Origin: Diospyros lotus
Taxonomy: Eukaryota > Streptophyta > Magnoliopsida > Ericales > Ebenaceae
DNA length: 64,000 bases
Reading direction: 5' to 3'
Assembly: GCF_014633365.1 (NCBI RefSeq)
Contig: NC_068346.1
Location: 19,117,030-19,181,029, forward strand
Shown: positions 1 to 12,317 of the stretch, in pieces
How the letters are laid out: the number at the start of each line of letters is the position of its first letter
How positions within the stretch are numbered: position 1 is the stretch's first letter
Notes under the pieces: model-generated
The model's database searches: none
Seen by the model: only the letters and a program-made list of their open reading frames with translations
What the model was told of the DNA's origin: nothing
Translations under genes and position numbers: made by a program

Positions 1-192
1 AGCCAACGTGGTGTGGTTAAAGTCCATTTCCACTAATGAATCCTGGGGATAAGGAAAGGGAAAGATGAGCCTAGTTCCCACCTAGGGCATTTCATCTTGA
101 AACATGGTCTACCCTTCACCTAAGGCCAGGCAGATGGACAATTTGGGTAATTGTTCACTAGTAACACCCGTAAGTGGGAGCGGGGCATTACA
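1..192 (+). repeat. 3' end of an LTR (family A), cut by the window edge
   Basis: This stretch closely matches the last ~190 bp of the solo LTR that ends at 54206: the same blocks around the 'cctagggcatttcatcttga' motif and the same terminal '..gggcattaca' against '..gggcgttaca'. The LTR end is the CA at 191-192. The five bases after it (aactg) would be one copy of its target duplication; the other lies outside the window. The element sits inside the minus-strand LTR fragment at 193-543. Confidence 0.75.
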
Positions 193-543
193 AACTGCCC
201 ACGCCAGCAGCTTCCCTCAACCTATATACTCCACCAACTAATCTTAATGTGACTTCCCACTGCTTCTTTGAAATTACACCAACACCCCAAACTTCTGGGA
301 ACCAGCACTTACGCCCTCTTTAATAATTACACTTACACCCCGAAACTTCGGGAAAATCCCAATTACACCCAAATTAATAATTTCATAAATATTCCAAAAA
401 TAAAATAATTAATTGTCTTGATTTCCCATTTCCTCAAAAAAACATAAATAAATATTTTCTCTAAAATCTCCAAATATTCTATAATAACCCCAAATATCGG
501 AATTAATGATCGTTATTTATCTCCCAAAATTCTAGGATGTTAC
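193..543 (-). repeat. 5' part of a minus-strand LTR (fragment)
   Basis: Read on the minus strand this begins at 543 with TGTAACATCC, the typical start of the LTRs in this window, and runs to 193, where the element ending at 192 interrupts it. It holds the 'aagtgtaatta' type phrases common in the U3 of these LTRs and a TATA-like 'tatatagg' on the minus strand near 225. The rest of the LTR would lie left of the window. No coding potential is seen. Confidence 0.45.
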
Positions 544-1267
544 AGTTTAATTTTAATTTCACTTTTATTCCATTGTAAAAGTAGTTTATAATGAATAAAA
601 AAGAGAGGATTCAACTGATGGAGGCACGACATGGAGCAGAGTCGTCAAAGACGAAACAATCGAGAAAACGAAGGCCTTATGTAAAAGGGTTATGCTTGTA
701 ATAGTTATAAGCAGTTTTCTTTTATTATACCCACATATACACGGCACGATTCCAATGGCTAGAATTATGCCTAGAATGCATGTTTTAGTCTATGACCATA
801 TCGACTATTTTTTATGCAATGTTTATTTATGTAGTTGATGTATGATTAAAACATTGTATGTGAAAAGTGAAACCTAATAACAAAGACCGAAAATCTCCCA
901 TATTTGTAAAATTAAATTGTAGCCAGTTAGACCTTAAGAGTTAAGATAATTTGATCGGGGCTTTCCATCACGGTAGAAATTGGGGTATTTTGATTCGTGT
1001 GTTGATCGACTATGGATACATAGGGGTTGCACATTGGTTAAAATATCTTAATTTCTATTTAATATTTGATGAGACATGGATGCACAAATATCGAGACCCA
1101 AGAAACTATTATGTGAGTGAATTGATATTCAACTATGTAGACTTGTCAGCGTAATGGTATGATTTAACTATGTTCAATTGTCAAGAAACTATTATGTGAG
1201 GTACATTGGACTGGGAGCTAAAATAAAATATTTGAGCCATACATGAGATGTATTGGACAAGAGTTGT
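544..1267 (+). other. 5' part of Copia-1, non-coding
   Basis: No convincing gene is present. The phrase 'aagaaactattatgtgag' occurs twice (near 1100 and 1182), and a close variant occurs at about 3788, on the other side of the solo LTR. With the target duplications, this shows that 544-1267, 3758-3886 and 5976-6087 are one continuous stretch, probably the LTR and leader of the Copia element whose coding part starts at 6088. I could not identify its LTR ends or primer-binding site. The 67-residue open frame at 951-1154 has no recognisable features. Confidence 0.4.
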
Positions 1268-1916
1268 TGTAACACCCCGTCCTATACAGGCGTGTCACTA
1301 TAAGGAAATTCCCGGGGTTTCTTTTTTTTTTTTTTTTCCTCCAAGTCCGTTTCTTGCGGCGCCGTGAGCACAATCTTCACATGCAGATGAAACACTCATC
1401 GCAAAACTACAGCCGGCACCTGCAGTGATTCAAGAACAATCTTCACATGCAGATATAAACCCCGAGAGTTCCAGTCTTGCTCGTTTAATTAACAATAACA
1501 TAATCATAACTGAACGAGACGATATAAACACAGTGGAATACTTAAGCATCAGAATGACGTGGCCTACCATGTGTTACACATAAGATGTTTCTACACTGGT
1601 ATATATATATAACACTGTTACTAACAATTACAACACCGTCGAGCGATTGCTCATACATATAACATAGTAAATATCAGTGCTCCCAAAATAGTACAACAAC
1701 TGTCAGATAAACACCACCGGCTCACCGGCCGTGTCCTCAACCTCGCAGTTGTCCCTGACTGGAACGTTGAATGTTCCAGGGGCATAACCCATGTTAGATG
1801 ATAAACCATCTAAGTGAAGGCATGAAACAGTTTATACAATGCATGAAAGACACACGAGCATGGCATACTGAACGACAACATGCAAAACACGTTTAACTTG
1901 AGAGATATCCCTGACA

Positions 1917-2068
1917 TACTTAATCCCTCGAATGCCCCACTGTGACACCCGTTCACCTGGTTTAACGTTAATCCCTCGGGTGCACCGTCGTGACACCCAT
2001 TCACCTGGTTTAACATTATTCCCTCGAGTGCCCCAGTGTGACACCCGTTCACCTGGTTTAACATTATC
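1917..2068. repeat. Minisatellite, 48-bp unit, three copies plus a partial one
   Basis: Units start at 1941, 1989 and 2037 with TGTGACACCC or CGTGACACCC and contain 'gttcacctggtttaac'. A partial unit (taatccctcgaatgcccca) precedes them. Because 48 is a multiple of 3, the array keeps minus-strand frames open and creates an artificial protein repeat (VNGCH), which I do not treat as coding. Confidence 0.85.
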
Positions 2069-3030
2069 CCAATCTCAAGTAGACCCCATCCTGTCCCATA
2101 TGGACCCAATAATGACAAGAAATTCGACCCCAAATGATATGAAAATTCACTCGCCATGCACCAACATTTATAAGTAAAACAGTTGATGCAATGTAGCAAA
2201 TGTTGACACAATGATCATAAGTAAAAAGCCTTGTAAAATAATCTAAGTCTAGGAGGGTATAACCGCTCATTAGAACCCACCACAAGCACTTAAAAACACT
2301 TCCAAAACAAGGTAAAGTTAGAATCAAACCACTCACATCGAATCGAAAAAGTCTGGATTTTGCCTCGAAAAACGTGCCACACCTCGAAAATTGTGTAATC
2401 CTTCTTCCAACAGCCCAATTGACTCCTATTTCATCATTTAAGACCTTTAAAATCAACATTTCTATTTTTCCACAATTTTCTCTATTTTTATTTATTTTTC
2501 AAACATTTCTACTTTCGGAAATTCACTAAAAATACCTAACATCAACTTTTACAAAATATTTTTCCATGATAATTCTTAAAATAATTTTACCTAAATTCTG
2601 AAATTAAAAACACATAAAAACCCTACCTCACGCGCCCTCACGCGCCACCCCGAAGCCCTGTGAGTGGGAGCCACGCGCCACCACACAGTCGTCTTCTCCG
2701 GCCTTCTTCTCTGGCTCCGGCGACTCCTTTGGCCAAAACAACTATGGGGCCTTGAAGATCTCGATGAGGCGACCTCAATGGTACCCTCAAATGCCCGAAA
2801 AGATCACCAAAAAACGCCTTAAATGGCGGTTGCAAGTCGCGGTCCGGCGGCCCTCGCTTTTCCGGCCAAGCCACTGAAACTCCACCAAACGTACGCGAAA
2901 CTCCTCGAAAATTTCTAGAAATGATCCTTGCAACTTGTAGAACAAAAGCCCTCTAATCTCCTTGCTCGATTCTTGCCAAAACGGGCGGAATTTGATCGAC
3001 TTGTGCACGAACCCTCTTGGCCGAGAACCC

Positions 3031-3038
3031 CTTTTATA
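3031..3038 (-). promoter_or_regulatory. TATA box of the solo LTR
   Basis: The minus strand reads GTATAAAAGG here, ~720 bp from the LTR start at 3757. It is a plausible LTR promoter; transcription has not been shown. Confidence 0.4.
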
Positions 3039-3886
3039 CTCCACCTCGACCCAAATTTCCACCACCAATCGATTGCTCTTATCCCCTTAACCCTAGATCT
3101 AGCTTCCAAACCAATTAAACGAGCCCAAATCGTGAGCCTAAGCCCTTGAAAGATTCGGCCAAAATGGAAAAATCTTCTGCCATTAAAACCGGTCACGTCG
3201 CCGCCGTGTTCGGCCAATGGCCACCCCCTGAAGCTTCATCATCACCTGAAGATCATCCTAGCACCCTTAGGCGAGCTTCCCGATGTCCAGAGGCGACTAG
3301 CCGACGACCCATGTGCGGCGGTCGCGTTCACACCATGGCATTTTTGAGAATTTGTAGTTTAGCCCCTAGTTAATTTTTAATTGCATTTTCTCCTAACCCT
3401 AAACACCCTTGAACTATCCAACACTTCCGCAACGGCCCTCAAGTTCTATATTTTCCATTTCCCTTTGGAATTTATGAAAAATTCGTCGATTCGACCTCCC
3501 TCTGATACTTTGCAAAATCTGCACTTTTGCCTGTACGCCCTTATTTGTGTACTTTTGACTTCAAACCTTTGAAAATCTCTTGATTGTGTCGAGTATTGCT
3601 TATTTGAACCATTTTGACCTTTGTTGACCTACTTGACACAGTCCCTCGCCTTCTGTTTATGTTTTGCATATTGCACTTAAGCCCGAAACTATTGTAAATT
3701 CCATTTTGATCCCATAACTTCCAAAACTTCTCTTAATATTTAATACTGGGTATTACAGTTGTCTACTTATTAAAATTATTATTCCAAGAACCTATTATGT
3801 GAGGAGTAATAAATTTAATAAGAATCTAAATACCCACTAGAATTCATGCCAACGTGAATTCTCATTTTCTTTCATTGGGAGTAAGG

Positions 3887-5975
3887 TGTAATACCCAAGA
3901 ATTTTTAAATGACTCGAGTAATTTTAACTTGGGTCATATGAGAAAATTTCAAAAGATTTAGGACTTAAGTATAATATCATACAGTTATCAGTATTGAATC
4001 GACTACAGGGAGTAGCCTGAAGCCTAGATACCCTAGGAAAAAGGTATCTCATTGATGAGCGTTCCAAGATAGAATTTATGGTATTAAAATAAATCAAAAT
4101 TGAGACAATTTTTTGTACAATTTTGGTTTAGGCTGAAAAATTGAATCATTGTAGGGGACCTTCAAAAAATCAGCAGAACCCTGAGGTGGTTTCGGGATGA
4201 AACAATAGCTCAGTGAGGATGTTGTGGCAAAATCGTCCTTATCGAGTAATCTTGGAGTTATTAATTTTGTATTTTCGGTATTGTAGTGCAAATTAATTTG
4301 TGGTTTGAGGATGTAATTGTAATTAGAGATTTTTCAAGTGGAATTAAGAGGAAATTTAGGGGGTTAATGTGTAATTTCCTTTAACTTATAGTGTAATATA
4401 TAGTTATATATATATATACACACGTGCGTGTGTGCAAGGTGGAGCTTCTGTGAAGCTTCGAGATGGAGCTTCTGCCAGCTTAGGGGATAATGTGGCTTCA
4501 AGAAGTGGTGGCTAAGGCAAGTTAAGGCGGTGGGTTTGCTATAAATAGGTGAAGAGATTGAAGGAAAATGGGCGAAGGAAGATGGAAGTGGCTGAGAGTT
4601 GCAATGAGAGAGAGAGGGTGGCCAAGAGCTTGAGGGATAGAGAGGGGGAGTTAGGAGTAGTGCTGGTGGTCGAGGTAGCTGCGAGGGTGGCTAGAAAGCG
4701 ACCGAAACTGGGCACAAGCGGATAACAACCATGGTCGCAAGACGCGGCCATGGCAGCACGAACTAGGGGCGACCAGCAGCGGCCTCGGTGATGGCCGCAG
4801 GCATGGTGGTGACCGGTAAAGTTAGTGGCGGCAGGTGGAAACCCAAGCGAGGGACGACGGGTGGCTGTGCACAAGGCTCTATTCGCGCGCATGAAGCAGG
4901 AGGCTGGAGGAAGAAGATGAAGGAAAAAGAAAGAAAAAAAGAAAAGAAGAAAGAGAAAAGAAAAGGAAAAAATAGGAAAAATAGGAAAAAGCTCTCGAAA
5001 AATTCTAGAAAATTTTAAGAATTAATTTGGAGCTACAAGACATGCCGAAGTCAGGAAATTATACAAACACGCATTTTGAGGTCAAGGCACACATACCAAG
5101 AAAGGCCGTGTGACTAAGTTAAGGTGAGTGGTTCTATCCCAAAAGCTTAATTTAGTTTTGTATAAATGTTTTGTCAAAATTACTCTTGATTTATTAGCAT
5201 ATTGTGCATAACAGATTTCTTGAATTTTTCATCAACTGGTTATGTTTATAAAATGCACGGTGTGTGGGTTTTTCATGACATTATTATATCTGAAATCATG
5301 TCGTTGTTATGATGTCTGGTGGGACGGGATGGGGTCATTTGAGAATGGGGCAAGGTTAATCTCAGCCATCGAGTGACATTGTTGGGCACCTGGAGATTAA
5401 GTATGTCGTAGAAAAGTCAATCCCAACGCTGTGTGGAATGAATTTTCCATGGAAGATTGAGTATGCTAGGGGGATTTCTCAAATTGATGTGTTGTGTTGT
5501 TTTTACATGCCATGCTCATGAATATACATGCATTCTATAAACTGTTTTTTTACCATCACTTAGATGATTCAACATCTAATCTGGATTATGCCCCTGGAAC
5601 ATTCAAACGTTCCAAACGAGGGTTGCGACAGGGGCGAGGACATGGTCAGTTAAAGCTAATGGAGTACAAGCATGACAGTCGTAGTTTACATTTTTTAAGT
5701 TATGTAATTCTTGTTTTGATGAAAAGATGCTATGTATGAAAGATTATAGTATTTTATGATATTTAGTAATGTTTTTATCCGCTACGTAATATTATGCGTT
5801 GTTTAGCTTAAGTCTATTGACCTCGTTAGTTAAACGGGCATGACTAAGGTTTTTCTGAGATTTCATGAGCATGTGAAGATTGTTCTTTGAAACACCACAT
5901 GTGTCGAGCGGGGTATGGAAAAGAAATCCCGATGAATCCCTTATAACGGCACGCCCGACGAGGCATGATGTTACA
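3887..5975 (+). mobile_element. Solo LTR (family B), plus orientation
   Basis: The element is 2089 bp, begins TGTAATACCC and ends GATGTTACA, and is flanked by perfect 5-bp duplications TAAGG (3882-3886 and 5976-5980). A TATA box lies at 4539-4548. Its first ~200 bp align with the outer solo LTR at 30196-35004: both share 'gaatcgactaca/gccgggag' and '..ataggatttatgg' type phrases, so the two belong to one family. No internal genes are present. The lysine-rich frame at 4788-5018 is an artefact of a purine-rich stretch. Confidence 0.88.
4539..4548 (+). promoter_or_regulatory. TATA box of the family B solo LTR
   Basis: CTATAAATAG lies ~650 bp into the LTR. The same box at 33334-33343 lies in the family B copy there, supporting a conserved LTR promoter. 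Confidence 0.5.
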
Positions 5976-6087
5976 TAAGGAATCTGAAAAACTTAGTGGA
6001 AGGTACTATTTGATTTAAAGACTAAAATTAGATAGTTAAGAAAGACAAGATATCTAATAATCTGTTTATTCTTTACAGATACATCAA

Positions 6088-7224
6088 ATGGCTTCACTAC
6101 ACTCACTTATTAGAATTTTTAACATAAATCGGCTAACTGGACCAAATTTTAATGACTAGCTTCTAACTTTGAAATTGATTGACAAAAGGAAGGGAAAAGT
6201 TGTTGTCAAAGGAAAGTGTTTCCATTGTGACAAGGATGGGCACTGGAAAAGGAACTGTAAAGACTACATCAGATCCTTGAAGAAGGAAACAGTAGGTATG
6301 ATGATAGTTCATGAGTATTTTTCCATTGCTCATTCTTCTAGTTTATGGATTCTAGATTCTGGAGCGACAACTCATGTTTGTGCTTCTATACAAGATCTGG
6401 AGCAAAGTAGAAGGCTCACAGATGACAAGATCGTGCTGAAGGTGGCAAACAGGGCAAGAGTTGCGACCACAACAATCGACATTGTTTCTTTATCTTTATT
6501 GCATGAACATAGTTTAGTTTTAAACAATTGTTTATGTGTACCTGGAGCTTTTATGAACATTATCTCTATTCCAATTTTGGTAAAAGAAAATTATGAATTT
6601 TCTTTTAAGAATAATGTTTATGAAATTTATTTCAGAAATAAATTGATTGCTACTGGTAATTTTGTCAATGGTCTTTACATTTTGAATGTAACTGTTGATA
6701 ATAGTGAACATTTGTGTGTGCTAAATAATAATAAGAGACCATGAGATAACCCAAATCTCAAAATTCAGTGGCATTATAGATTAGGTCATATAGGGGATGA
6801 CAAAATTACTAAGTAGGAGAAATATGAGCTTCTAGGCCCGTTGGGTTCTGAACCATATCCAACGTGTAAATCTTGTATCCTTAGCAAAATGACCAAGTCA
6901 CCTTTTGTTGGACAAGGGGTTAGGGTTATAGAATTATTGGGACTTATACATTCTGATATATGTGAGCCCATTAATGTAATAGCACGAGGGGGTTATCAAT
7001 AGTTCATAACTTTTACAGATGATATGTCTAGATATGGATATAGTTATCTCATGAGACATAAATTTGAATCTTTTGAAATATTCAAAGATTTTAAAGCTGA
7101 AGTAGAAAATAAAATGATAAAAAAGATAAAAGCCTTACGATCAGATTGTGGAGACGAACATCTTAGTAACGAGTTTGAAGATTTTCTTAGGGTCGCAGGT
7201 ATTATTTCACAACGTCTCCCACCA
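6088..7224 (+). pseudogene. Ty1/Copia gag-protease-integrase fragment (Copia-1)
   Basis: The frame starts at ATG 6088 with a Copia gag start (NRLTGPNF), meets a TAG where a tryptophan is expected, and then jumps to the nucleocapsid zinc knuckle CX2CX4HX4C (CFHCDKDGHWKRNC, near 6218-6255). Most of gag is therefore deleted. Protease follows with the DSGATTH active site (~6355), then the GAG-pre-integrase region with the HX3H..CX2C zinc-binding residues (HYRLGH and CKSC, ~6770-6875), and the start of the integrase core including FTDDMSRYGY (~7012). The similarity stops at ISQRLPPG near 7224. Reverse transcriptase and RNase H are missing. In-frame stops at about 6742, 6814 and 7000 add to the decay, so the element cannot move by itself. 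Confidence 0.88.
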
Positions 7225-7637
7225 GGTGACTGCTACATTACCCTGCACATTTATTCATCAAAACTACAACCAAATTCATTTAACACTGATTCTCTTATTA
7301 AAGTAGTTGTAGGGCGATTATACTCACCAATGTGTGAGTATGCGCATAGTACATTTTTAAATTTATATTTCGATAAGTCCGAGTCAATTCACAAGGAGAT
7401 TATTTTTGGATGAAAACAAAAATCACAGAACATTTGGTTTTATGAGGTGATTAAGATGATTTAAAGGCGAGAATTAAAAACTAAACTAACACTGAATTTA
7501 AGCAACCTTGGGTCAAGACAACTTCAGTGCCAAGCCAAGATTCCCCAAATAGTCAGAAAAATAGTAACATCAGTTTGAAATGAAGCTGGGGTTTTGATAT
7601 TAACTCCGGTCCGATATGATGATAATTATAGGTCTAG
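7225..7637. other. Unassigned sequence between Copia-1 and a solo LTR
   Basis: The open frame of the Copia-1 fragment runs on to 7413, but its translation no longer resembles integrase after 7224. I recognise no gene or repeat here. It may be a Copia-1 end or the site into which Copia-1 collapsed. Confidence 0.4.
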
Positions 7638-10323
7638 TGTAGCATCCGAAATTTTGGAAGTAAATAATAATTACTAATTTCGACATTTTAGAGTGATTGA
7701 TAACTTATGGAATACTTGTGAGTTAAAGAAATTTAAATGAGGATATTAAATTTATTGTATTTTTAAATGGGAAGTGATCGGAAGTTTGTAGAATTCTTAG
7801 GACTTAGATTATTAAGTGATTAAGGTAAATAAAATATTATAACAATTAATATGTTTATATATAACATAAAATAATTAAATAATTAAATGAATGAATGAAA
7901 GCAAATTGGAAGGAGGTACACGTAATTGTATGTGAGGTAATATATAATCTCAAGTTAATGTATTATATTACATAAAATATATAAGCAGGGAATGCTATCT
8001 CAAGCATAATATATATACTAATGTAATATGGTGTGTGTGTGGGATGTGTGGTGCGCTGGTAGCATGCGCTGCCTTCATTTCTTTTCCTAGCTTTTGTTTT
8101 CCTTATTTTTCTGCAAATTGGTCAATCAAAATGGGATAAAATCGTGTGTCTTGGGGGCTTAAATGTGGCTGAAATTGGTTCAAAAGTCAAGATGTTGTGA
8201 GGTAATTAAATAGGATTTGATAGCTTAAATGATGGCCATTGGGGTTGGGGAAAAGCTTAGTGGCCAAGGTGCTTTAAGGAGTATAAATAGGGATGAAAAT
8301 TTGCTAAGGAAGAGCTTGGAGAAGAGAGAGGCCGCGAGCAGCAAAAGGAGAGGAAGGAGAGAAGAATTGGGGAGGCGCACGGCAGTTGGGAAATGGAAGA
8401 AAAGTGAGGAAATTAAGGAATTTTCGAGGTTATTCGATGTTTAAAATATTCCGGTAAGTGGGTTAAATTACTAAAGGTGTTATATATTTAAATTACGGAT
8501 TTTTCAAGGCTAAATTATGTGGATTACATAGTTAGATTTAATTAATTTAAGTCATAACTTTATTAATTGCAGCAAAATGTTTTACTTCGTATCGGGAGCG
8601 TAGAAAAGTCAAGAATCAACCTCTTACAAGCAAGCTTCTAACCCTCTTCTCATGTTATTTATTTCTCGTGAAAGTCTCTGTGGTTTCTTATATTCTATTC
8701 CCTCCCTCACCGTGACTCAATTACACGTATTAATAACTATAATCCGCGTAACAATCACTCCATCATTTGTATGTTAATAATAGGTTTATTGGTGATTAAA
8801 TAAGTTAAGTAAATTATGTATTAGGGTCGTTTATTCCATCCGTCACGGAGCTTCGTATCGCTTCGCTTTCCTTGGGAATAATGCCGAACCCGTTGGAGCT
8901 AGGTTCATAGAAAATGAATGTGGTCAGTAATATGTGGTTATGTTGATAATTTATTATGAATGTGGAGACGGTCTCCTGTGTATGAGAAGAGATGAGAACG
9001 TGAATGACATGATGGTGCCTATGTTGTCATGAATAAAGTGTGCGAAATGATGGATTTAAGTGACTAAGTTTAATGTGTGTCTTAAGGGAATGGGGTACAA
9101 AGCCACTGACTGTCGACCGTGGGTCATGGCAGTTGATGGCTAAATGTATGGGCGTCAGTCATCGGCTGTTACGATAAGCGCTAGAAGGGTCAGAAGAGCT
9201 AGTACTGCCAGATTCCTGCCTTGGTTTGTGTATATCATGATGTGTGTGCTGCATAGGAACTGGGTTGCACTCACTAATGGGACATGCTTTGTGTGTGATG
9301 GGATGTGTGAGCATTTGCATGACCCAGTTGGTCTAAGAGCTAATTTGGGTTCTTTAGGTGAGCCGGTGCATTTAGAGCATTTTGTATGTGTGTATTCCTA
9401 TGTGGGCGTAGCATGGCCTGATGCTTGGTTTATGGGGGCCTTGTCATCATGTTTATGCTACATAAGCCGTTGCATCTCCTAATTGTTGCATTGCATAGTG
9501 AGAATGTGCGGTTTTAAGAGATGAGTATGTGTGGTGGATGTGGCCACGGTAAGACCTTGGGAGTGAGACTCACGGCGACGTGGACCACGGAAAGACTGGG
9601 GGTTAGAGTCCCAGGGTAACAACAAGACCAGGGGTTAAAGTCCCATGGTAACAGCATGATAAGACGATGTGATGACAGGGAAAAGCATGTTTGGAATAGT
9701 AATGATATGGTAGCCTATAAAAGGCTACTAACAGGTTTGTATATTGGACTTGGGCGCCAGTGTATGTTTTATGTGAGCCCCAAGGACCGTTTATGTAAAG
9801 TTTATTATATGTTTATACATCTAGAAGTAAGGAAGATATTGGGCATGGCATGACATGACGTTGCATTGACATGAATTGCATGGGGTGTTATGGGAAGAGT
9901 CTTATCTGTACCTTTCAGCCTTTCTTTCTAGAGCTTGTTGAGTCTCGCGACTCACGTTTGTTTTCCATCATTCCAAGTAAGAGGATAGTTGGAGTTGACA
10001 GGCACGCTTGGCAAAGTTGGGTTTAGATTATCGAGTCAGGATAGCAAGTGCAGAGTTCTCCCGAACCTAGATCTTGGGTGTCGTTGTGCTCGTGTTAAGG
10101 TTAATGTTTTATGTTTGAGATATATGTGTATTATGTAAGCCAAATGGGCACACGGTGATCAACTATATAAGGACGATTATGAGATGTTATATATATAAAA
10201 AAAATATGATTTTAATAAGGGTTGTATATGAGTTGTAGTTGTATTATTGTTTAGTATCATTTTAGTAATGACCCTCTCATAAATTCTCTTGGTGCACGGG
10301 GTTCCGGGAGGTAGGCCTTTACA
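7638..10323 (+). mobile_element. Solo LTR, plus orientation
   Basis: This 2686-bp element begins TGTAGCATCC and ends CCTTTACA, flanked by TCTAG (7633-7637) and TATAG (10324-10328), which match at four of five positions. A TATA box is at 8282-8290. No internal genes are present. Short frames inside (8229-8444, 9144-9482, 9656-9853) have no protein features and fall in the transcribed part of the LTR. Near 9540-9650 a short motif of the type 'ggggttagagtcccagggta' is repeated imperfectly. The imperfect duplication suggests an older insertion. Confidence 0.68.
8282..8290 (+). promoter_or_regulatory. TATA box of the solo LTR
   Basis: TATAAATAG lies 645 bp into the LTR, a position and context like those of the other plus-strand LTRs here. 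Confidence 0.45.
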
Positions 10324-10326
10324 TAT

Positions 10327-10620
10327 AGCAACCTCCATACATGGCATGGAGATTCTAAGTTAAGTAATTATCATAAATTTAATTGTAATTAATACAAAAC
10401 ATTCTATAAATTGAGATTTTGTTATTAAGTCCAATTCAAGATGATGATAATTCTAGGTTAAGTAATCTCCATACAAGGCATGGAGACTCTAAGTTAAGCA
10501 ATTACCATAAATTGAATGGTAAATAATAGACAAAATATCATCTCATTTAAATTTGAGTATGATTGCGTTTCTAAGTTAAGTAACCTCAATACATGGCATA
10601 AAAACTCTAAGTTGGGCTTA
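10327..10620. repeat. Degenerate tandem repeat, ~120-125-bp period
   Basis: Three diverged copies of a block of the type 'gtaacctccatacatggcat' followed by 'ctaagttaagtaattaccat' begin near 10327, 10453 and 10570. There is no coding potential. The repeat may be part of a larger element split by the solo LTR ending at 10323. Confidence 0.65.
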
Positions 10621-12317
10621 CGCTATAATCTAAATCCAAAGAATATATATACAATCTTAACTCAATTCAATTCAAATTAATATTATTACAATTGAAGTTC
10701 GATTTTGCTTGGAAAATCAGGGGCATTGGATATTGTCCCGACCTTGCCCAAATCTTATAGCCACATATCTTCAATATTAAGTATAAAAATTAAATTGTGA
10801 AATTTAAATAACAGAAATTAAATTATAGAAAATTAAAGTTGCTGAAACTAAATTTGTAAAAATTAATGACAGTATTTAAATTGCTAGTAAATTAAAATGC
10901 ATCAATGAAAAGATAAAATTAAAGCTAACTCAAATTTAAAGGTTGCTGAAGTTAAATAAAAACAGTAATCCAAAATAGAAAATAATAAAGAAAATGAAAG
11001 AACATCAATTAAACAAACAGAGACTGAAAGAAGTTCTGTGCGTCAAACTCCAGCGCACTGTTCTCACTCCAGTGCACTGCTGTCCGTGAAATCCCAGCCT
11101 TGTTGTGCGACGTTGCTGTCCAAGAAATCCATTCCCAGCGCCCTCTTCTCTGTTCCAGCCACTGCGTGTTGCTGCTCTCCGAATTCCAGCGCCTCCCCTT
11201 ATTCTGGTGGAAATGGCCGATTGGGGGCTTAGGTTTCTTCTGTGCTCGCCTCTGTATATATATGTCTCCCACTCTCCCAGATTGCCCTATAATTTAAATG
11301 AAATTACATCTCCAAGGACCGCATGCTGCTGTGCGCCTTCTGTTCACGCTGCTGGGCTTCAATCAATCAGTGGGCTGGGCTTTTAAATGAGGCATGCGGC
11401 TGGCCTTTTAATTGATCATGCGCTGGGCCTTCTAATTACGGGCTTCCAATTTGGTCTTTAAATTGTGGAAATTGCAAAAAATAATCCCTCCACAAATAGA
11501 AAATTCGTTTTTAGCCCTCTTTTTTTTTTTTTTTACAAAAAAACGTTTTTACCCCCTACAAACAAATAGTTGCAAAAAATAGCCATTTTACCACTTTTTA
11601 CCCCTACCTTTGACTTTTCAACTCCCCACTTTAATTAAAAATTAAGAATAAAAATAAAGACAATATATTACCAAATTACCATCAATACAAAACAAATAAA
11701 ATAGTTGAATTTCTATTTTATCCCACAGACAAGCCCGAGAATTCCCTCATAATTATAATAATAAATTTTTAACTATTAAAGTATTATTATTATTTCTCAA
11801 TACTAATTCTTATTTTTTAATAATTTAATAACTGGGTGGATCTTGAACCCACGGTGAGTCCCCCATCTCTTTTTTATTATTAAATATATATGTATTGTTA
11901 CATATAAATAAAATTAAATAAATAATAATAATTCAAAATTTTAAATATATATGTATTATTAAATAAATAACTGAAAAAATGTTATTCAATGATTCTTATA
12001 TTATTTTTCAATTGTAATAATAATTACAAATCTTAATTATAATAATAAAATTTTAATTATTAAATTATTATTATTTTCAAATAAATACAATTATTTTTAA
12101 TAATAATTATTTTTTTAATAATTTAATAACTAGTTCAGTCTCGAACCCATGCTCCGTTCCCTCCTTTTATTTTTTTATTATTAAATATATATATGTAATA
12201 ATATTACATATATAATAAATAAATTGAATTAAATAAAAATAATTGAAAAATATGTGTATTATCAAATAATCAAAAAATTGTTATTCAATTCTTATTAAAA
12301 TAATTTTTTTGATCTTT
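10621..12317. other. AT-rich region, possible minus-strand LTR remnant
   Basis: No gene is recognised. On the minus strand around 11240-11270 a TATATATA box is followed by a GC-richer stretch, which resembles the promoter/R-U5 part of a retrotransposon LTR; this is inference. Small open frames at 11009-11386 overlap on both strands and show no domains. At 11818-11893 and 12112-12190 a related block recurs ('aataatttaataact', then 'tcttgaacccac' or 'tctcgaacccat', then (T)n and 'taaatatatat'), giving a two-copy ~295-bp repeat. Confidence 0.35.

Larger units (their letters stand above)
1268..3757 (-). mobile_element. Solo LTR, Ty3/Gypsy-like, minus orientation
   Basis: The 2490-bp element runs TGTAACACCC..TATTACA on the plus strand and is bounded by the perfect 5-bp duplication GTTGT (1263-1267 and 3758-3762). 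There are no internal genes and no second LTR, so it is a solo LTR. Minus orientation is inferred from a TATA box on that strand (3031-3038) and from a minus-strand start TGTAATACCC and end GGTGTTACA, as in the other LTRs here. It contains a 48-bp minisatellite at 1941-2068. Short open frames inside it (for example 2064-2459 minus) are not genes. Confidence 0.85.

Noticed and set aside
1941..2068. CRISPR-like direct repeats
   Set aside because: The units abut each other with no unique spacers; it is a minisatellite.
4788..5018. Lys/Glu-rich small protein
   Set aside because: Translation of a (GAAA)n-like purine tract within a solo LTR.
9144..9482. 112-residue cysteine-rich frame as a secreted peptide gene
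   Set aside because: It has no signal peptide or regular cysteine spacing, and it lies in the transcribed part of a solo LTR.
11009..11386. Cluster of overlapping frames suggesting a small gene
   Set aside because: Four frames on two strands overlap in one GC-richer patch; none has domain features, and the patch looks like an LTR promoter/leader segment.
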